Of a DNA stretch of 64,000 nucleotides, positions 12,807 through 24,054 are shown piece by piece (position 1 is the first letter of the stretch; each line of letters opens with the position of its first letter). Origin of the DNA: Oscheius dolichura (taxonomy: Eukaryota; Nematoda; Chromadorea; Rhabditida; Rhabditidae); assembly GCA_932521035.1 (NCBI GenBank), contig OW051496.1, positions 6,386,001 to 6,450,000 of the forward strand. The letters are read 5' to 3'. The position numbers were made by a program, and so were the translations under genes. The notes under the pieces are model-generated. The model was given only the letters and a program-made list of their open reading frames with translations, had not been told where the DNA came from and did no database searches.

Positions 12807-14025
12807 CAGAGCATAGTTCTGAAAAAGGAGGATTAGCAGCGAGAGGACAGGTTGAGGGATGGGCCGGCCGGCTTGACCCTCGAATGGAGTGAGCGCTGAG
12901 AGGCTGGATAGTCGCCTAATTGACAGGAGGAAAACGGCTGTAGCACAGGGCAAGAACAGACAACACCACTAATACTATCCAGCCAGAGAGTAACAGGGAG
13001 CGGTTGTAATTGGACAGATCGATGAAGTTTCAAAACTATTCGAAAAAGAAAGGGGAGAGCGGAACGGTGAGGGGAAATGGTGCGAGAAGACACAAAGACG
13101 ACTGCCCGGACAATCCAATCCAATGGCGAGGGTTTGGGGTGAATGGGATTACACGAAAGGCGTGATATGGAATGGATGCAGGGGGTATAAAGCGGATCCT
13201 TGTCTGGCCGAGCAATTAAAGGAGCGACGCTCTCGAGACGGCGAAAAACAAGGTCAATTAAAGAGGAGGAACTCTCCTCCTGATCCATGACACCTTCTGA
13301 GATGTTCCAGGGCGAATAAAGTGGGTCTGGCATCTGGTCAATGGAGGAGGCAGCGGATGCGCCTTGAAAAAGGAGACCAGATGGTTATTAGCCCCCGCGT
13401 TGCATAGGGACCCCCGGACTGAACTAGCCGACGACTTTTTGGGGATGAGTCACCGCGGAGGAGGACGGTCTTAAGCGGACGAAGGGGACAACCTTCGGAG
13501 GCCCTAATTGGTCCGATCGGCAAAAAAGAAGGCAAGTGTCACGATGAGTTACGGCAGGATGCGCTTATCCCCCTCGAAGATGCTTTAAACGGGCAAACAT
13601 GAGCTGTGTATTGGAGGGGAGGATGGCCAGGCGACACTCCGCAAGAAAAGAGACAAAAAACAGCTGCGCAGGGAATACCATTCGGATGAGGGAGATCGAT
13701 CGGTCCAATGTGCCGGGTCACTCGCTTATTATGTATCCGCCGCGCGTCTCTCTGCCCCTCGCCCTTTTTGGATGATACCAGCAGCCGAGTAGCCATCTTA
13801 TTTAATAGAAAAGAGAGCCGAGATGGCTGAGACTTACGCAGAGTGACCCGTGGCGTGTAATGTTGCGAGGGGCTCATAAAATAATCCGGGAAATGTACCC
13901 CAGAGAGACGCTTCCAAGATAATGACAACCCGGAGGAAAGAAAGAGAGAAGATTGGTCATAGCCATTGAGCAGGCAGACGGGAGACAGAATAAGAACCAT
14001 TTATATACAGTATCACAAGATGACC
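12807..14025. other. Intergenic region between Abl start and GCN2 stop
   Basis: This GC-rich stretch of about 1.2 kb lies upstream of the Abl first exon. A pyrimidine-rich acceptor just before that exon could be an SL trans-splice site or the end of a 5' UTR intron. Long open frames on the minus strand here have no start exon, no domain and no splice structure. No repeats were seen. Confidence 0.45.
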
Positions 14026-17000
14026 CTAGACGACGACTTTGTGGAACCCGTCCTGGTGGCGGAGGAGCAATATTATGGGGACGGACTCCTGCCGGGGGGA
14101 CAGCAACTGCTTCAGGACCACGAACAGACACTCCAAGTCTTCTTTGGCCTTCCCGAACTGACGAGATAAGCCATCAAATAAGATGTTCAGCTGGAAAAGA
14201 GACGGGTTGTTTGTGTTTTCTGGAAGAGGCAACCTCTTCCGTGGGCGTGTTCCTACTGATGGAGCCGGCGATGTTCTTGAGCAGGTCCCTCGATAGCTCC
14301 GTGACTATTATCTCAATTTTACTTTTATTGGAAAAGAGGAATACGGCCTCGGGAAGGGTGTTCTTCACAGAATTCTGAAGAGATTATTAAATTAGAGAGG
14401 ACAAGAGAACGACACGTACCATGACCCTCTTCCGGGTGGCAAAGGACATTCGATCCGGAATGGCGAACTTGACATCACAATTCGAGAAGTTGGCAGTCGG
14501 ATTCACATTGGACGAACTCCTGAAAGAGGAAAGAATGAAGGGGGGAGAATAGTGCTACTTGGAGTAGGCGAGGGGGGTAGTCGCGGTCGACAGGGCGTCG
14601 TTGTCCTCGTCCGAATCGGGGGAACAGTGCTCCAATGCCTCGTCGTAGTTCACCTTTCCCTGCGGGGCTCCGTCACTATAGATGAGAACCTCGTCTTTTC
14701 CAAAGACGATCAGCACAGTCGCAATCCCACTCAACTCACAATACACCTGGAAAGAAGAGGAGGATAAAAACACCAAAGAGAAGGGGAGTCCCACCAAGAG
14801 ATCGTCAATGTTGGCCACCGGGTCGTGTACAATGTCCGCTGAGACATCCTTACTCCACAGCCTCCGGGCCAATACGAACTTCTCTGTTGTAAACTCCTCG
14901 GAAAATGAGCAGACGACGGCTGAACAGATCGGGGAACACTCTGAAACAGTCCATTCCCTGAAGACGACGACTGAGACTCACTGTCTTTGACATACTTCCG
15001 CAGAGACACGACCATGTCCAGGGCCACCGAACAGCCGATCAGACAGAGTGGCTCCTTGGGCTGGGAGTCCTTGGGATGGCGTTCTCTTACGAGGGACGAG
15101 TCGTATCGGCCTCCTCCCAATACAATGGCCCGGTTGATGCCTTTCTTGGTCGATGTCTCGCTGGCTATCATGAAGAGCAGCCCGTCGTGGAAAGTGTTCG
15201 GCCGATAGATCAGGGAGGCGTCAAACTTCATCTTTATTTTGTGTGGGATTTCCAAGGCTGTAATGGTTTTGTGGTAAGAAGAAGTGGGAAAGACGGCACC
15301 TTCTAATATGTGAGCCACGCTGTCGATTTCCGAGAGGGCCTTCCTGGTCAGTTCACGGACAGTTTCGTCTCTTGACCGGAGCAGGGCCTTGCAGGCTTCT
15401 TTGAGCAGGACGACGGAGTCCTCTGAGGGTAGGAAGGACAACAACGACCGGGAGCCGGGGATGGTTGATAAGGCGTCCGTCTTATCCGAGAGGGAAAATA
15501 CTTCTGAATAGGCAGGGTACAAATTGAAATAGAGGGCGACTGACTGTTGCTGGTGGACAGCTCGTGCAGCTTGTGGAAGACAGCCTTCGTGTGTTCCTCG
15601 GTGATGTTCAGATGGCGACAGGCCGCGATTACCACTCCGATATGACCAATACTGAGAGATCCTTATCAAAAAGAACAAACAAGCAGATCCTACCGGAGAG
15701 TGAAGTTGGTCTGTGGAAGAGTAGTGAAACAGATCTCGGCGGCCACGTTGAGCAGTTCGGCTGTCAAGGTGCCAGCCGACTTTGTCGGTCCGACTATATC
15801 GATGCTGCATTCCCATCTCTCCGTCGGGTGTTCGAATCCTGAATAATTGGGTTATTTCCCGGTAGAGGCTACCTATCCCGTCGGTGTTCCGGAACACCCT
15901 GTCGATACAGTAGCGCTTCTTCTTGTAGACCTCATTCCGACAGCAATATCTCGCAAAATTTTGACGCAGGTCAAGCTGAAATAATGGTGAATAGGAAGAA
16001 ACGGAGAGAGGATACAGGCAGTGCCACGGGGAAGCCTTGGCTGTCGAGGAGGAGGACAGGCTTCTGGCGAGGCTCGGCCACCGCCTGGACACTGGCCGAC
16101 GAGAGCAGCTGGTGGCAGTGCATCGAATCGAAGCAGTGCTTGGCCAGCACCCGCCTCAGCTGGCTGCAGGTCTCCTCCAAGTACATACTCCTATTTGACA
16201 TCTTATCCTAAAGGGCAGTCCTTCTGTCCGACTCTCTTTATCCCAAACCTGGAGGAGTTGATTGATGTCGAAGCAGTAGTTCTGCGAGCCGGACACCTCC
16301 TCCTTCAACAGCGAGTTTAACAGGTTTCTGTGTGTCTGGCTGCCTCTTTTCACCGACTTCTGTATCAGATTCTAAACTGTCCTGTCCTCCTTCGCTCGCC
16401 CCAATCGAACCTGTATCATTTGCTCGTCCACATCCACAGATATCCTCTCGTCCTCCAAAATCACGTCCACCGTCGGCCGGTTCTCCGCCTTCTCCTGTAA
16501 CATCCAGTGGATGAACTTCTTGGCCAGGTTGCGATCGTAGTCCTGGCCGAAGTCCTCGGGGAAGGAGATGTCCTGTTTCAGCGCCTTGAGTGTCGAAATC
16601 CTCTCCATCCCGTGTAACAATGGTTTGTAGAACATTTCGAAGAGGACTATCCCCGTGCTGAAAATGTCTTCTAGGCACTTCTCTCCCTGGCCCACCTGTA
16701 GACGTCGATCTTCGAGGAGTAGGGGGCCATTCCGGTCGTGTCGAACAGCTCTGGGGCCATGTAGAGCTCAGTACCGATATCTCTCGTTTGTCCTATAATA
16801 AACAGACCACCCGTGTTCAAAGAGCAAAAACTACCTGAAACCTTGGAGTTCATCTCGAGGGCCGTACTTTCCGAGTCCATTTTCCTGAAGAAATCACGGG
16901 TGGCCAGGCCGAAGTCTCCAATTTTGACGCGGTCTTCCTCGTCCAGGAGGATGTTCATCTGACCCAGGGGATGAATACTCCGGCTACAAGAGAAGACGGC

Positions 17001-19759
17001 CTACCGGTTTGATATCCCTATGTATCATGTTCTGTCGGTGGATGTAGGACAGGCCAAGAAGGATCTCACGGAATATCCTCCACACCGTCTTCGGGTTGCC
17101 TTCGAGGCCTCTCTCATCGATCAGGGAGCGGAGGGTGCCTCGACCACAGAATTCCATTTGGATGTAGAGGATACGGCTGGGAACATTCGACTCGGACAGG
17201 GTGGCCACCGTCAGGAGAGTGGCTGCCGCCTCGTTCTTGATCTCCGGCAGGGTCGACGACGGCTCCAGTTCCTCCTCTTCCGTCTCTTGGCTGAATCCCG
17301 GGGCACTTCGTTCGAAACAGATCTCCTAATCCGTCCCCTGTTAATTCTCTACAAGGAGAAACATACGAAGTCGTCGCTGTCTCCCCTGTCGAAGAGTGTC
17401 TCCACTTTGTTGCCGTCCTCTTCGTCCGAAGTCGACTCAGCCGATGTCCTGCTCCTGTTCGTCTCTGAACCGCGTGCAGTGGAACACTGCATGAAAGAGA
17501 AACTACTGTGGGTGCTGTCCCAGTCGCCGGTGCCTCCTGCTCCAAACTGAGCTCCTCTAACTTCTAAATTCCTCAGCCTCGTCGGTAACATGGAATCTGA
17601 GCAGTATCCAATTCGAAAGATGAATTCTCACCGTCATTTTTGGTCTTTTGCCGCCTCGATCCCGGACTGGGCTTCTTGCTCACGTCGCCTTCCTTGAACT
17701 TTTCGACACCCTCTATCCAGGCACTGAATTGGTGGTGTCTCTCTGACCGGTGTCGTCCCTACCTGTAGTATCTAACCACGTTGGGGTGGTTCAATTTGGC
17801 GAAGAGTTTGGCCTCCCGGGTGATGCGCCGATTCAATTTGTCCGTCTTGGCGAAGAGCGGAATCCTCTTGATCGCATAATTGCTGTCGTCTACCTTGTTC
17901 CTGGCCAGTACCACCTCCCCGAATCCGCCGCTTCCCAGCAGTTTCATCACGATGAATTCAGAATGGAGACGGCAATTGTCATCGACGTGCCAGTTCCCAA
18001 AACGGGAATTTCCACTACCAGCAGCACCCAGATCTGAAAACGGAGTTTTTCGATTACAGAAGAGGAGATGCCTACCAATTTTGAGGTAGGGCATGTTGAG
18101 GAGATCCTCCACCGATTTGGCCGACTGGCAGGCCGTTATGAACTTGGTCAGTTCCACGTCGGAAGAGGCCGCCGAGTTTGAGCTAGCCTTCAAAAGAGTG
18201 TTAGGGAAGAGGCTGTGTCCACTTACCTGGTCTAATCTAATACCGTCAATCATGGTTCCCAGGGCGAAAAGATCCTTTTTCCGGGACTGCTTCTCATCCA
18301 CCTGGGATCCTACTGGGTTCCCTGACTCACACTTCTGGAAAACATCGGCCAGCGACAACATTAGAGAGCTGAAACAGTTTAGTTGATAGGGGAGAAGGGT
18401 GGAAACTGACAGAGTGCCTGCGTCGGAGACGCGGAAAGTGTTGTCGGAGACCCAGAAACAGTTGGCTGAGACGGCCCCGTGGGCTATGCCCTCGTCGTGG
18501 AGCCACCTCAGGGCGCAGACTGCGTGGCCGGCTAGGCGGCGGCAGATCGTTGGCTCGTGTTTGATCTGGAAAAGCTTAGTTGATAGAAAAGGGGAGAGGA
18601 AACTGACAGAGTTGATTATGGACGGGAGCGACTGTTCCGCCTCTTTGATCTTCTGCCCGATGGCCACGTGGATATTCATGTTCCGAGGGAGAATGGAGAG
18701 GCGGTCGACATGGCAAAACAAGTAGGGGACGACTGTCTGGTCGAGGCCGGTGAGGGCGGGGAACCGCTTCAGATGGGCCTCTACTTCGTCTAATTTTCTA
18801 ACAAGAAATTGGAAATTGAATTGATGGAAACAGACTTGAGGAATTCGTGGAAATTGGGTTCTTTCTTCTTTTCCGATTTGCGAAGCGGGAATTTGAATGT
18901 CCACTCGGAGACGAGGACCTCGTCGTTTTGGTAGACGCCGATCCATTCGTGACACGAACCGTGGGGCCGCTGCCTCTTTCCGAAATTACTACTCTTCACG
19001 GCTATTGTCTTTCCGGCAATCACTCGGACAGGTGCATCCTGAAACGGGTTAAAAGGCAAAGGAGAAGGGGGCCCACCTCGAGGAAGGCCTTCGGCTTGGC
19101 CACGTCCTCCCTTCGCCCTTCCTGATGGTGCAGCTGCCTCTCCTGGACAATCCTCGCCACCTGTTCCACATCTTTTATCTCGCTGTCCAGTCTCTGTCTC
19201 TGCTTCTCGTTCCTTCTCTCCTCCAAATTTTTGACCATGTTGTCGTGGAAGGAGCCCTTGACGGCCGACGAGTTCTCGTACAAGAAGTCTCTCACATCGG
19301 AGCATAGCTCGAGGATCATTGCCTGAATTGGGGCTGTCCTCTGCCGCGGGGAGACCTTACACAGCCCAAGAGCTCGGTGCATTTTTTGTCGAGTTTCTGT
19401 CGGAGAACGGCGAGCAGCTCGTTGGAAATGCCCTTGCCATTTGAGAGAGATACCAACGGGGCTCTAAACGGGAGTATGGGGGAATAAGAGGAGAAACCCA
19501 CACTTGGGGGTACTTGGCCGAGCAGACGACGGAAAGGTCGACAGAGACGGCCGACACCCCGTTTCGACTGGCGGAGTCCGACGGCTCCAAGTGAATCTTC
19601 ACCGAAAGGGGTTTCCATATCTGGAAGCAGACACCACTGGGAAACATAAGAGAAAGAACCCACATTCCAGGCGTTGGTCTCAAACCGGGCCTCCTTGTCG
19701 AAGACCGAAAGGATAACTAGCTTCTCGTCCTCTTGTGCTCTCTGACACTCGTCCTCCAT
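14026..19759 (-). CDS. gcn-2: eIF2alpha kinase GCN2 (EIF2AK4)
   Basis: GCN2 senses uncharged tRNA and phosphorylates eIF2alpha during amino-acid starvation. The domain order is complete. The RWD domain starts at MEDECQRAQEDEK and includes HLEPSD, VSVDLSVVC and ELCSDVRDFLYE. A charged linker follows, then a degenerate pseudokinase with HGAVSANCFWVSD in place of the catalytic loop and VSDAG in place of DFG. The active kinase has LLGSGGFGEVVLARNK, YAIKRIP, HRDIKP, KIGDFGLATRDF and DIGTELYMAPELF. A histidyl-tRNA-synthetase-like domain (LYPA, SNRSMYLEE, GGGRYD) and a C-terminal domain ending in QDGFHKVVV complete the protein. More than twenty introns, mostly about 27-45 nt, were followed. Several acceptors needed choosing between nearby AGs; for example, the first junction works only with the AG before ATATGG. 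An acceptor lies 5 nt upstream of the start codon. Confidence 0.94.
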
Positions 19760-20405
19760 GGACTCTGCAAAACAATCACGTCGACCGAAGAAGATGAAAA
19801 AGTGACAATTGGCGCGTCGCTTCTTCTCTTGCCGCTTTGGCCACCGCTAGCGGCGCTTTTCTGACCCAGTGACGTACCTGATGCTGGATCGACAGCCGAA
19901 GATAGTGGTAAACATACAGATGAGATTAGACTGGTATTGACGGCCAGAGAGGTAACAACCGGGCGAGCCTTTTTCCACAAACGACACTTTCGATAGAGAG
20001 CTAGAGAAAGAAAGAGAATGCTGGACCCTAAAATGTTCTGTGGGTTTGGGTTCCATAGGACATTTTTGAGCAAACGAAATGGAGATCAAATCTAACGGGC
20101 TTTATCTTTTACTCCTTCTGATCTGTGTTTTTTACTTGACTCATTATGTCTTGCCTCTAAATTTTGTCAATGTACAATCGTTTTTCTTTGAGCTAAAACA
20201 CATGGTGGTTCTTTAGATAATTTCAATGCAAAAATAGTGGCTTGTTTACTTGTAAAAAGTTGTCACGCGAGAAAGGGTACAGAGCTGTGTTGTTGTAATT
20301 CTTCTTCGTAAAATGTAGAGTGACTATGAAAATCTTAGTCGTCGCATCTATTTTTCCAACCTAAAATAAGACGATCTTCTTATTTGCTAAATTTCAGTTG
20401 ATCAA

Positions 20406-20879
20406 ATGTCTTCTGCAGATAAATACACGAAGCCTATCGATAGTGTCGTATCACAACTAGCTGAACTTCAACTTCTTGCCTCCAGGTTTCGTTCAACTAT
20501 ATGTCACTATTTGCTTTTAGAGTACAAGACCATCGAAGAGCGTTAGTTGCATTAGATGAGCGAAGGCAGAAATTGAGAGAAGCGGAAGGCCTTTTACGCA
20601 AAAATAGAGCACAAGTGAGTTCGCAACAATTTGATCTAATGTTATTTGCTAAATAAAATGTTTCAGAGTCCGGATACATGGATATGTATGGGTTCAACAA
20701 CATTCATCCAATTTCCAACAGTTACAGCAGCAGAATTCTTAGCAGATGATAGAAAAGTAATAGAAGAGGCCATTGTAGAGACGGATAAACAGCTTAGAAA
20801 AGAAATGGATGAACTTTTAAAAAAAGAAGGAAACAAAGATCTGACAGAACGAGGATTCAATCTCAAGTCAATTGTTTGA
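20406..20879 (+). CDS. PDRG1-like prefoldin-type subunit
   Basis: This is a small helical protein of about 128 residues resembling PDRG1, a prefoldin-like subunit associated with the R2TP/URI chaperone complex. Three exons are joined in frame: MSSADKYTKPID through the 5' helix, then DHRRALVALDERRQKLREAE, then a third exon with CMGSTTFIQFP and a long helix ending GFNLKSIV. The two-helix, beta-pair, helix layout and the final GFNL match the family. The start codon lies 9 nt after a TTTCAG acceptor. It is the first member of a tight same-strand run, ending 126 nt before the next start codon. Composition is AT-rich, unlike the genes to its left. The family call is good; function is by analogy. 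Confidence 0.85.
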
Positions 20880-21005
20880 TTTTGTCACTTACATAGTCTT
20901 TATCTATAAATACGGGTACCTTTTGAAATGTTGTAGTTTATTAGAAATGTATAATCAATTGTTATTTCTTATCCCTTTTTTAAACTCTAGAGCTTGTGTT
21001 TAGAT

Positions 21006-21878
21006 ATGTCCGTACAACAAATTTATATAATTAACAAAGCTGGGAGTATGATTTATGACTGGATTGCCAAATCAGAAAATGTATGTTTTTCTCTGCTTTT
21101 TTAAAAATATTTTTATAGCCTGACGTTGAACGAAGATGTAATTATCCGCTAGAACACGTTCTTGAGGAAAATAACAGTAAAATAATCGTAGTCTTTGGAG
21201 AAAAAGAAGGTGTTAAAGTTAGGTATGCCCAATGATATTCTAAATCTTGGTATTTATTTTTTTGCAGATATTCTATCTCTATGATAAATGGCTATAAAGT
21301 TGAAGATGGGCATTTTGCAACAGACAAAGACACGAAGCACAGTGTCCTTCGTTACCTAGAACAAGAAGAAAACTATCCGGTAGCCGCATTTCTTTTATTT
21401 TGATTTATCGCTTCAGGTAACTATCAAATTTGCACCTCCAACACTTTCGGCAAACGAAAAGATATCACTCGCTTCAATGTTTTATTCTTTATTTGCTATT
21501 GCTGTTCAACTAAGTCCAGTCGCAAAAAGCTCTGGTATTGAAGTTCTTGAAACAAGTCAGTTCCGACTAAATTGCCTACAGAGCCGAACAGGTGCGTATT
21601 TATCAAAATCGTCTTTTTATGTGTTTTTCTATTTCAGGAGTCAAATTTATAGTAGTAACAACGGCTGGGGCAACAGTTCCTGTAGAGTCTCTTCTAAATA
21701 AATTATATGAATTATACGCAGACTATGCATTGAAAAATCCATTTTATACCAATGACATGCCTATTAGGTTAGTTTTGTATTGTTCAATACCAAATGTTTT
21801 AGATGTGAAAAATTTCATGAAGGCTTTCAAGCTCTTCTAGATAAAGTGGAAAAAAGTACGGGTGCAGTAACTATCTGA
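21006..21878 (+). CDS. trpp-4: TRAPP complex subunit 4
   Basis: TRAPPC4 is a core subunit of the TRAPP vesicle-tethering complexes, which act as Rab exchange factors in ER-Golgi and later traffic. It begins [19 protein letters not shown], the longin-type start of the family. It carries a short PDZ-like insert and a conserved C-terminal half with [31 protein letters not shown] and NDMPIRCEKF, ending in a short polar tail. Seven exons are separated by AT-rich introns of about 35-40 nt, and phases close correctly. A splice acceptor (GTGTTTAG) lies two bases before the ATG. The gene sits 126 nt after the PDRG1-like stop and 141 nt before LAMTOR4, which suggests a polycistronic unit. Confidence 0.93.
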
Positions 21879-22019
21879 AAAGTGTTGACATGTCACATGG
21901 TACGGGAGCATTTTTATATAGAAATGAATATATTTATTAATTTCTTTATTACTTTCATGATTATCATCCACTATACTGTTTATTTTTCGAACGAACATAT
22001 AACTTTTAATGCTATTCAG

Positions 22020-22337
22020 ATGGCTGATAGCTTGGCATTCCTGAATAAAATTCCTGATCAGTGTGGATATCTTGTAATTTCCGATGGAGCCGTTCTTAAG
22101 GTGTGTTCCCTTTTAGAATTACTTTATAAGCATTTGTAGTCTGATGGAGATCTTGCCAATAAAGAGAATATGGCACCTATAGCTGAGAAAATGGCTAATG
22201 TTATGCGCAGTAACAGCTTACCAGGAGGAAGTTATCGTCAAATGACAGTAGCTTATGACACGCATGTTCTTGTGGTAGTTGTCAGCGGAAAATACATCTA
22301 CGTGGTGAAACGAAAACCATCTGTTCTTCATTCCTAA
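22020..22337 (+). CDS. Ragulator subunit LAMTOR4
   Basis: This is a 92-residue roadblock-fold protein of the Ragulator complex, which anchors Rag GTPases and mTORC1 on lysosomes. Two exons are joined by a 39-nt intron. The motif KIPDQCGYLVISDGAVLKS followed by GDL matches the family's IPDQxGYLVLSEGAVL start. The C-terminal strand VSGKYIYVVKRK matches VSGxxVFVVKR. The ATG directly follows an ATTCAG acceptor, so the mature 5' end could be created by trans-splicing. Its neighbours on both sides are on the same strand at under 150 nt. Family assignment rests on these two conserved ends, the length and the fold pattern. Confidence 0.88.
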
Positions 22338-22484
22338 TCAGATGATTAACAACCAGCTTAATTTATTTTATTCTGTGACATTCAAATTTTTATGTATGCC
22401 CATAAAACCTAAAGAATTTTTGTTTGCTCATTTCAGGAATTCTATTTGCTATTTGTTCCTGCTGAAAGACATCCTGTCTCCTAC

Positions 22485-24054
22485 ATGGGTCTGCCGCTAG
22501 TATGGATTTTTTTTCTTTTTCAAGAAGCGTGTTTACAAAACGAATCTTACCCGCTAGCTAGAATCGAAACTGTCGAAACTTTTCTATCAGAAGAAATGAA
22601 TCTTCTGAATAACCTCCTCAAGGGCTACCGAAAAGATATTCCGCCAATGTACACCAGAGGTCAGTTTTGGGAGTTGTTTCAGTGTAAAGGTATCTTTATA
22701 TCGTTTCGATAATATTAGCCGTCCAAATTCGATGTTCACGACCATTCTCTCCGGTAAAATGTTGTCGATGAATGAGAACAGGCAAGTTGTCGAAATCCTC
22801 GTGGAATGGATGGCGGTAATATCCCCTCGTCCATAAATTGAGACTCCCCAGGTCTGGACAGATTACCGTCTTCAATGGGACCCCGAGGAGTACAACGGCA
22901 TCGAGGTCATACTCATTAACAAGTACCTCGTCTGGCTACCGGACGCGATGCCTGACGACCTGTGAGTATTTCACATGGCATTCGAAACGGAGCCTATTCA
23001 GCACGGGATACGACGAGCTGATGTCTTCGCAGCTGCAATCCGTTGTGGTCAGGGTGACCACTCCTGTAGAAGTACACGATTCAGGTCTATCCGAACGGGA
23101 CGTGTATGATCCAAGTGGCGGCCACCTTCAACCAGCTGTGCCGCTTGAATGTCAGTCTCCCCCGTCCCTCACCTCCCCAGTCCCGTCTAGATCGAATACT
23201 TCCCCTTCGACGTCCAGGTCTGCGAGATCAAGCTCTCCTCCATCAACTACATCTCCTCCGAGTTCGTCCTCTCTGGATCCATCGACCCCAGTGTCATCCC
23301 CAGCGACTTTGTCTGTTCCGTCTCTTCCACTAATCTATATTGTAGGGAAACGCGGCCTGGTCGGTGGACAGCCTCGAGGTAAGGAACGAGATGACCCGGA
23401 ACGACATCAACAACTACGACTACAGCAGGGTCTGACCTGTCTCAAACAGGGAGAAGTCCTCCGGTTCAGATTGTGTACAGTGTCTCGTTGAGACGCAGTT
23501 CCACCTACTATGTGATCCTGATAATTATCCCGAGTGTCATCATCACCTCCCTCACCGTCCTCGGGATGTTCTGGTCGGAGATCAACGAGCACTCTTACCA
23601 GGAGAAGGCCTGTCCCCTCCTCCCGTGTTTATCTTAGATTCAGGTAACACTGGGCTTCTCCTCTTTCCTCGCCCAGACGGTCATCCTCCAGATCACCACC
23701 CAGAGCATCCCGGCCACCTCGAATCTCCCGGTCCTCGGTAGGCCAGTGGGCAGTGCCTCCCTATTCCCTTCAGCCATTTACATCCTCCTCAACCTCTGCA
23801 TTCTATTTGCCTCCGTCATCGTCGTCCTCCTCACCGCCACCCATTTCAACTGCGAGGCGCAGATCAAACTCAGGGAGGATGACTACAAGTTGTCGGTGTC
23901 TGTCCCAGCCCGTCACCCCGGTTAATTCAGATCACCGAGTCCTTATCGCCGTCTTCTGGGAATTCTCTGGCTGAAGGCCCATTTCCTATACTCCTGGCTC
24001 TTCATGATCCTCACGATGACCAACTTCCTCGTCCTGATCCTCCGTCGACAATAA
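22485..24054 (+). CDS. Cys-loop ligand-gated ion channel (nicotinic receptor-like)
   Basis: This is a pentameric neurotransmitter-gated channel subunit. A signal peptide (MGLPLVWIFFLFQEACL) is followed by an extracellular domain with LLKGYRKDIPPMYTR and MLSMNENRQVVEILVEW. The Cys-loop has exactly 13 residues between the cysteines (CRLNIEYFPFDVQVC). Four membrane segments follow: M1 YYVILIIIPSVIITSL, M2 TLGFSSFLAQTVILQ, M3 IYILLNLCILFASVIVV and M4 WLFMILTMTNFLVLILRRQ. One intron (23608-23643) appears to be GC-AG. Two other junctions (near 22.68 and 23.89 kb) required weak donors, so exon edges there are uncertain. The first exon is AT-rich and the rest GC-rich. No adjacent-cysteine pair of an alpha subunit was seen. 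The ligand and ion selectivity are unknown. Confidence 0.88.
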
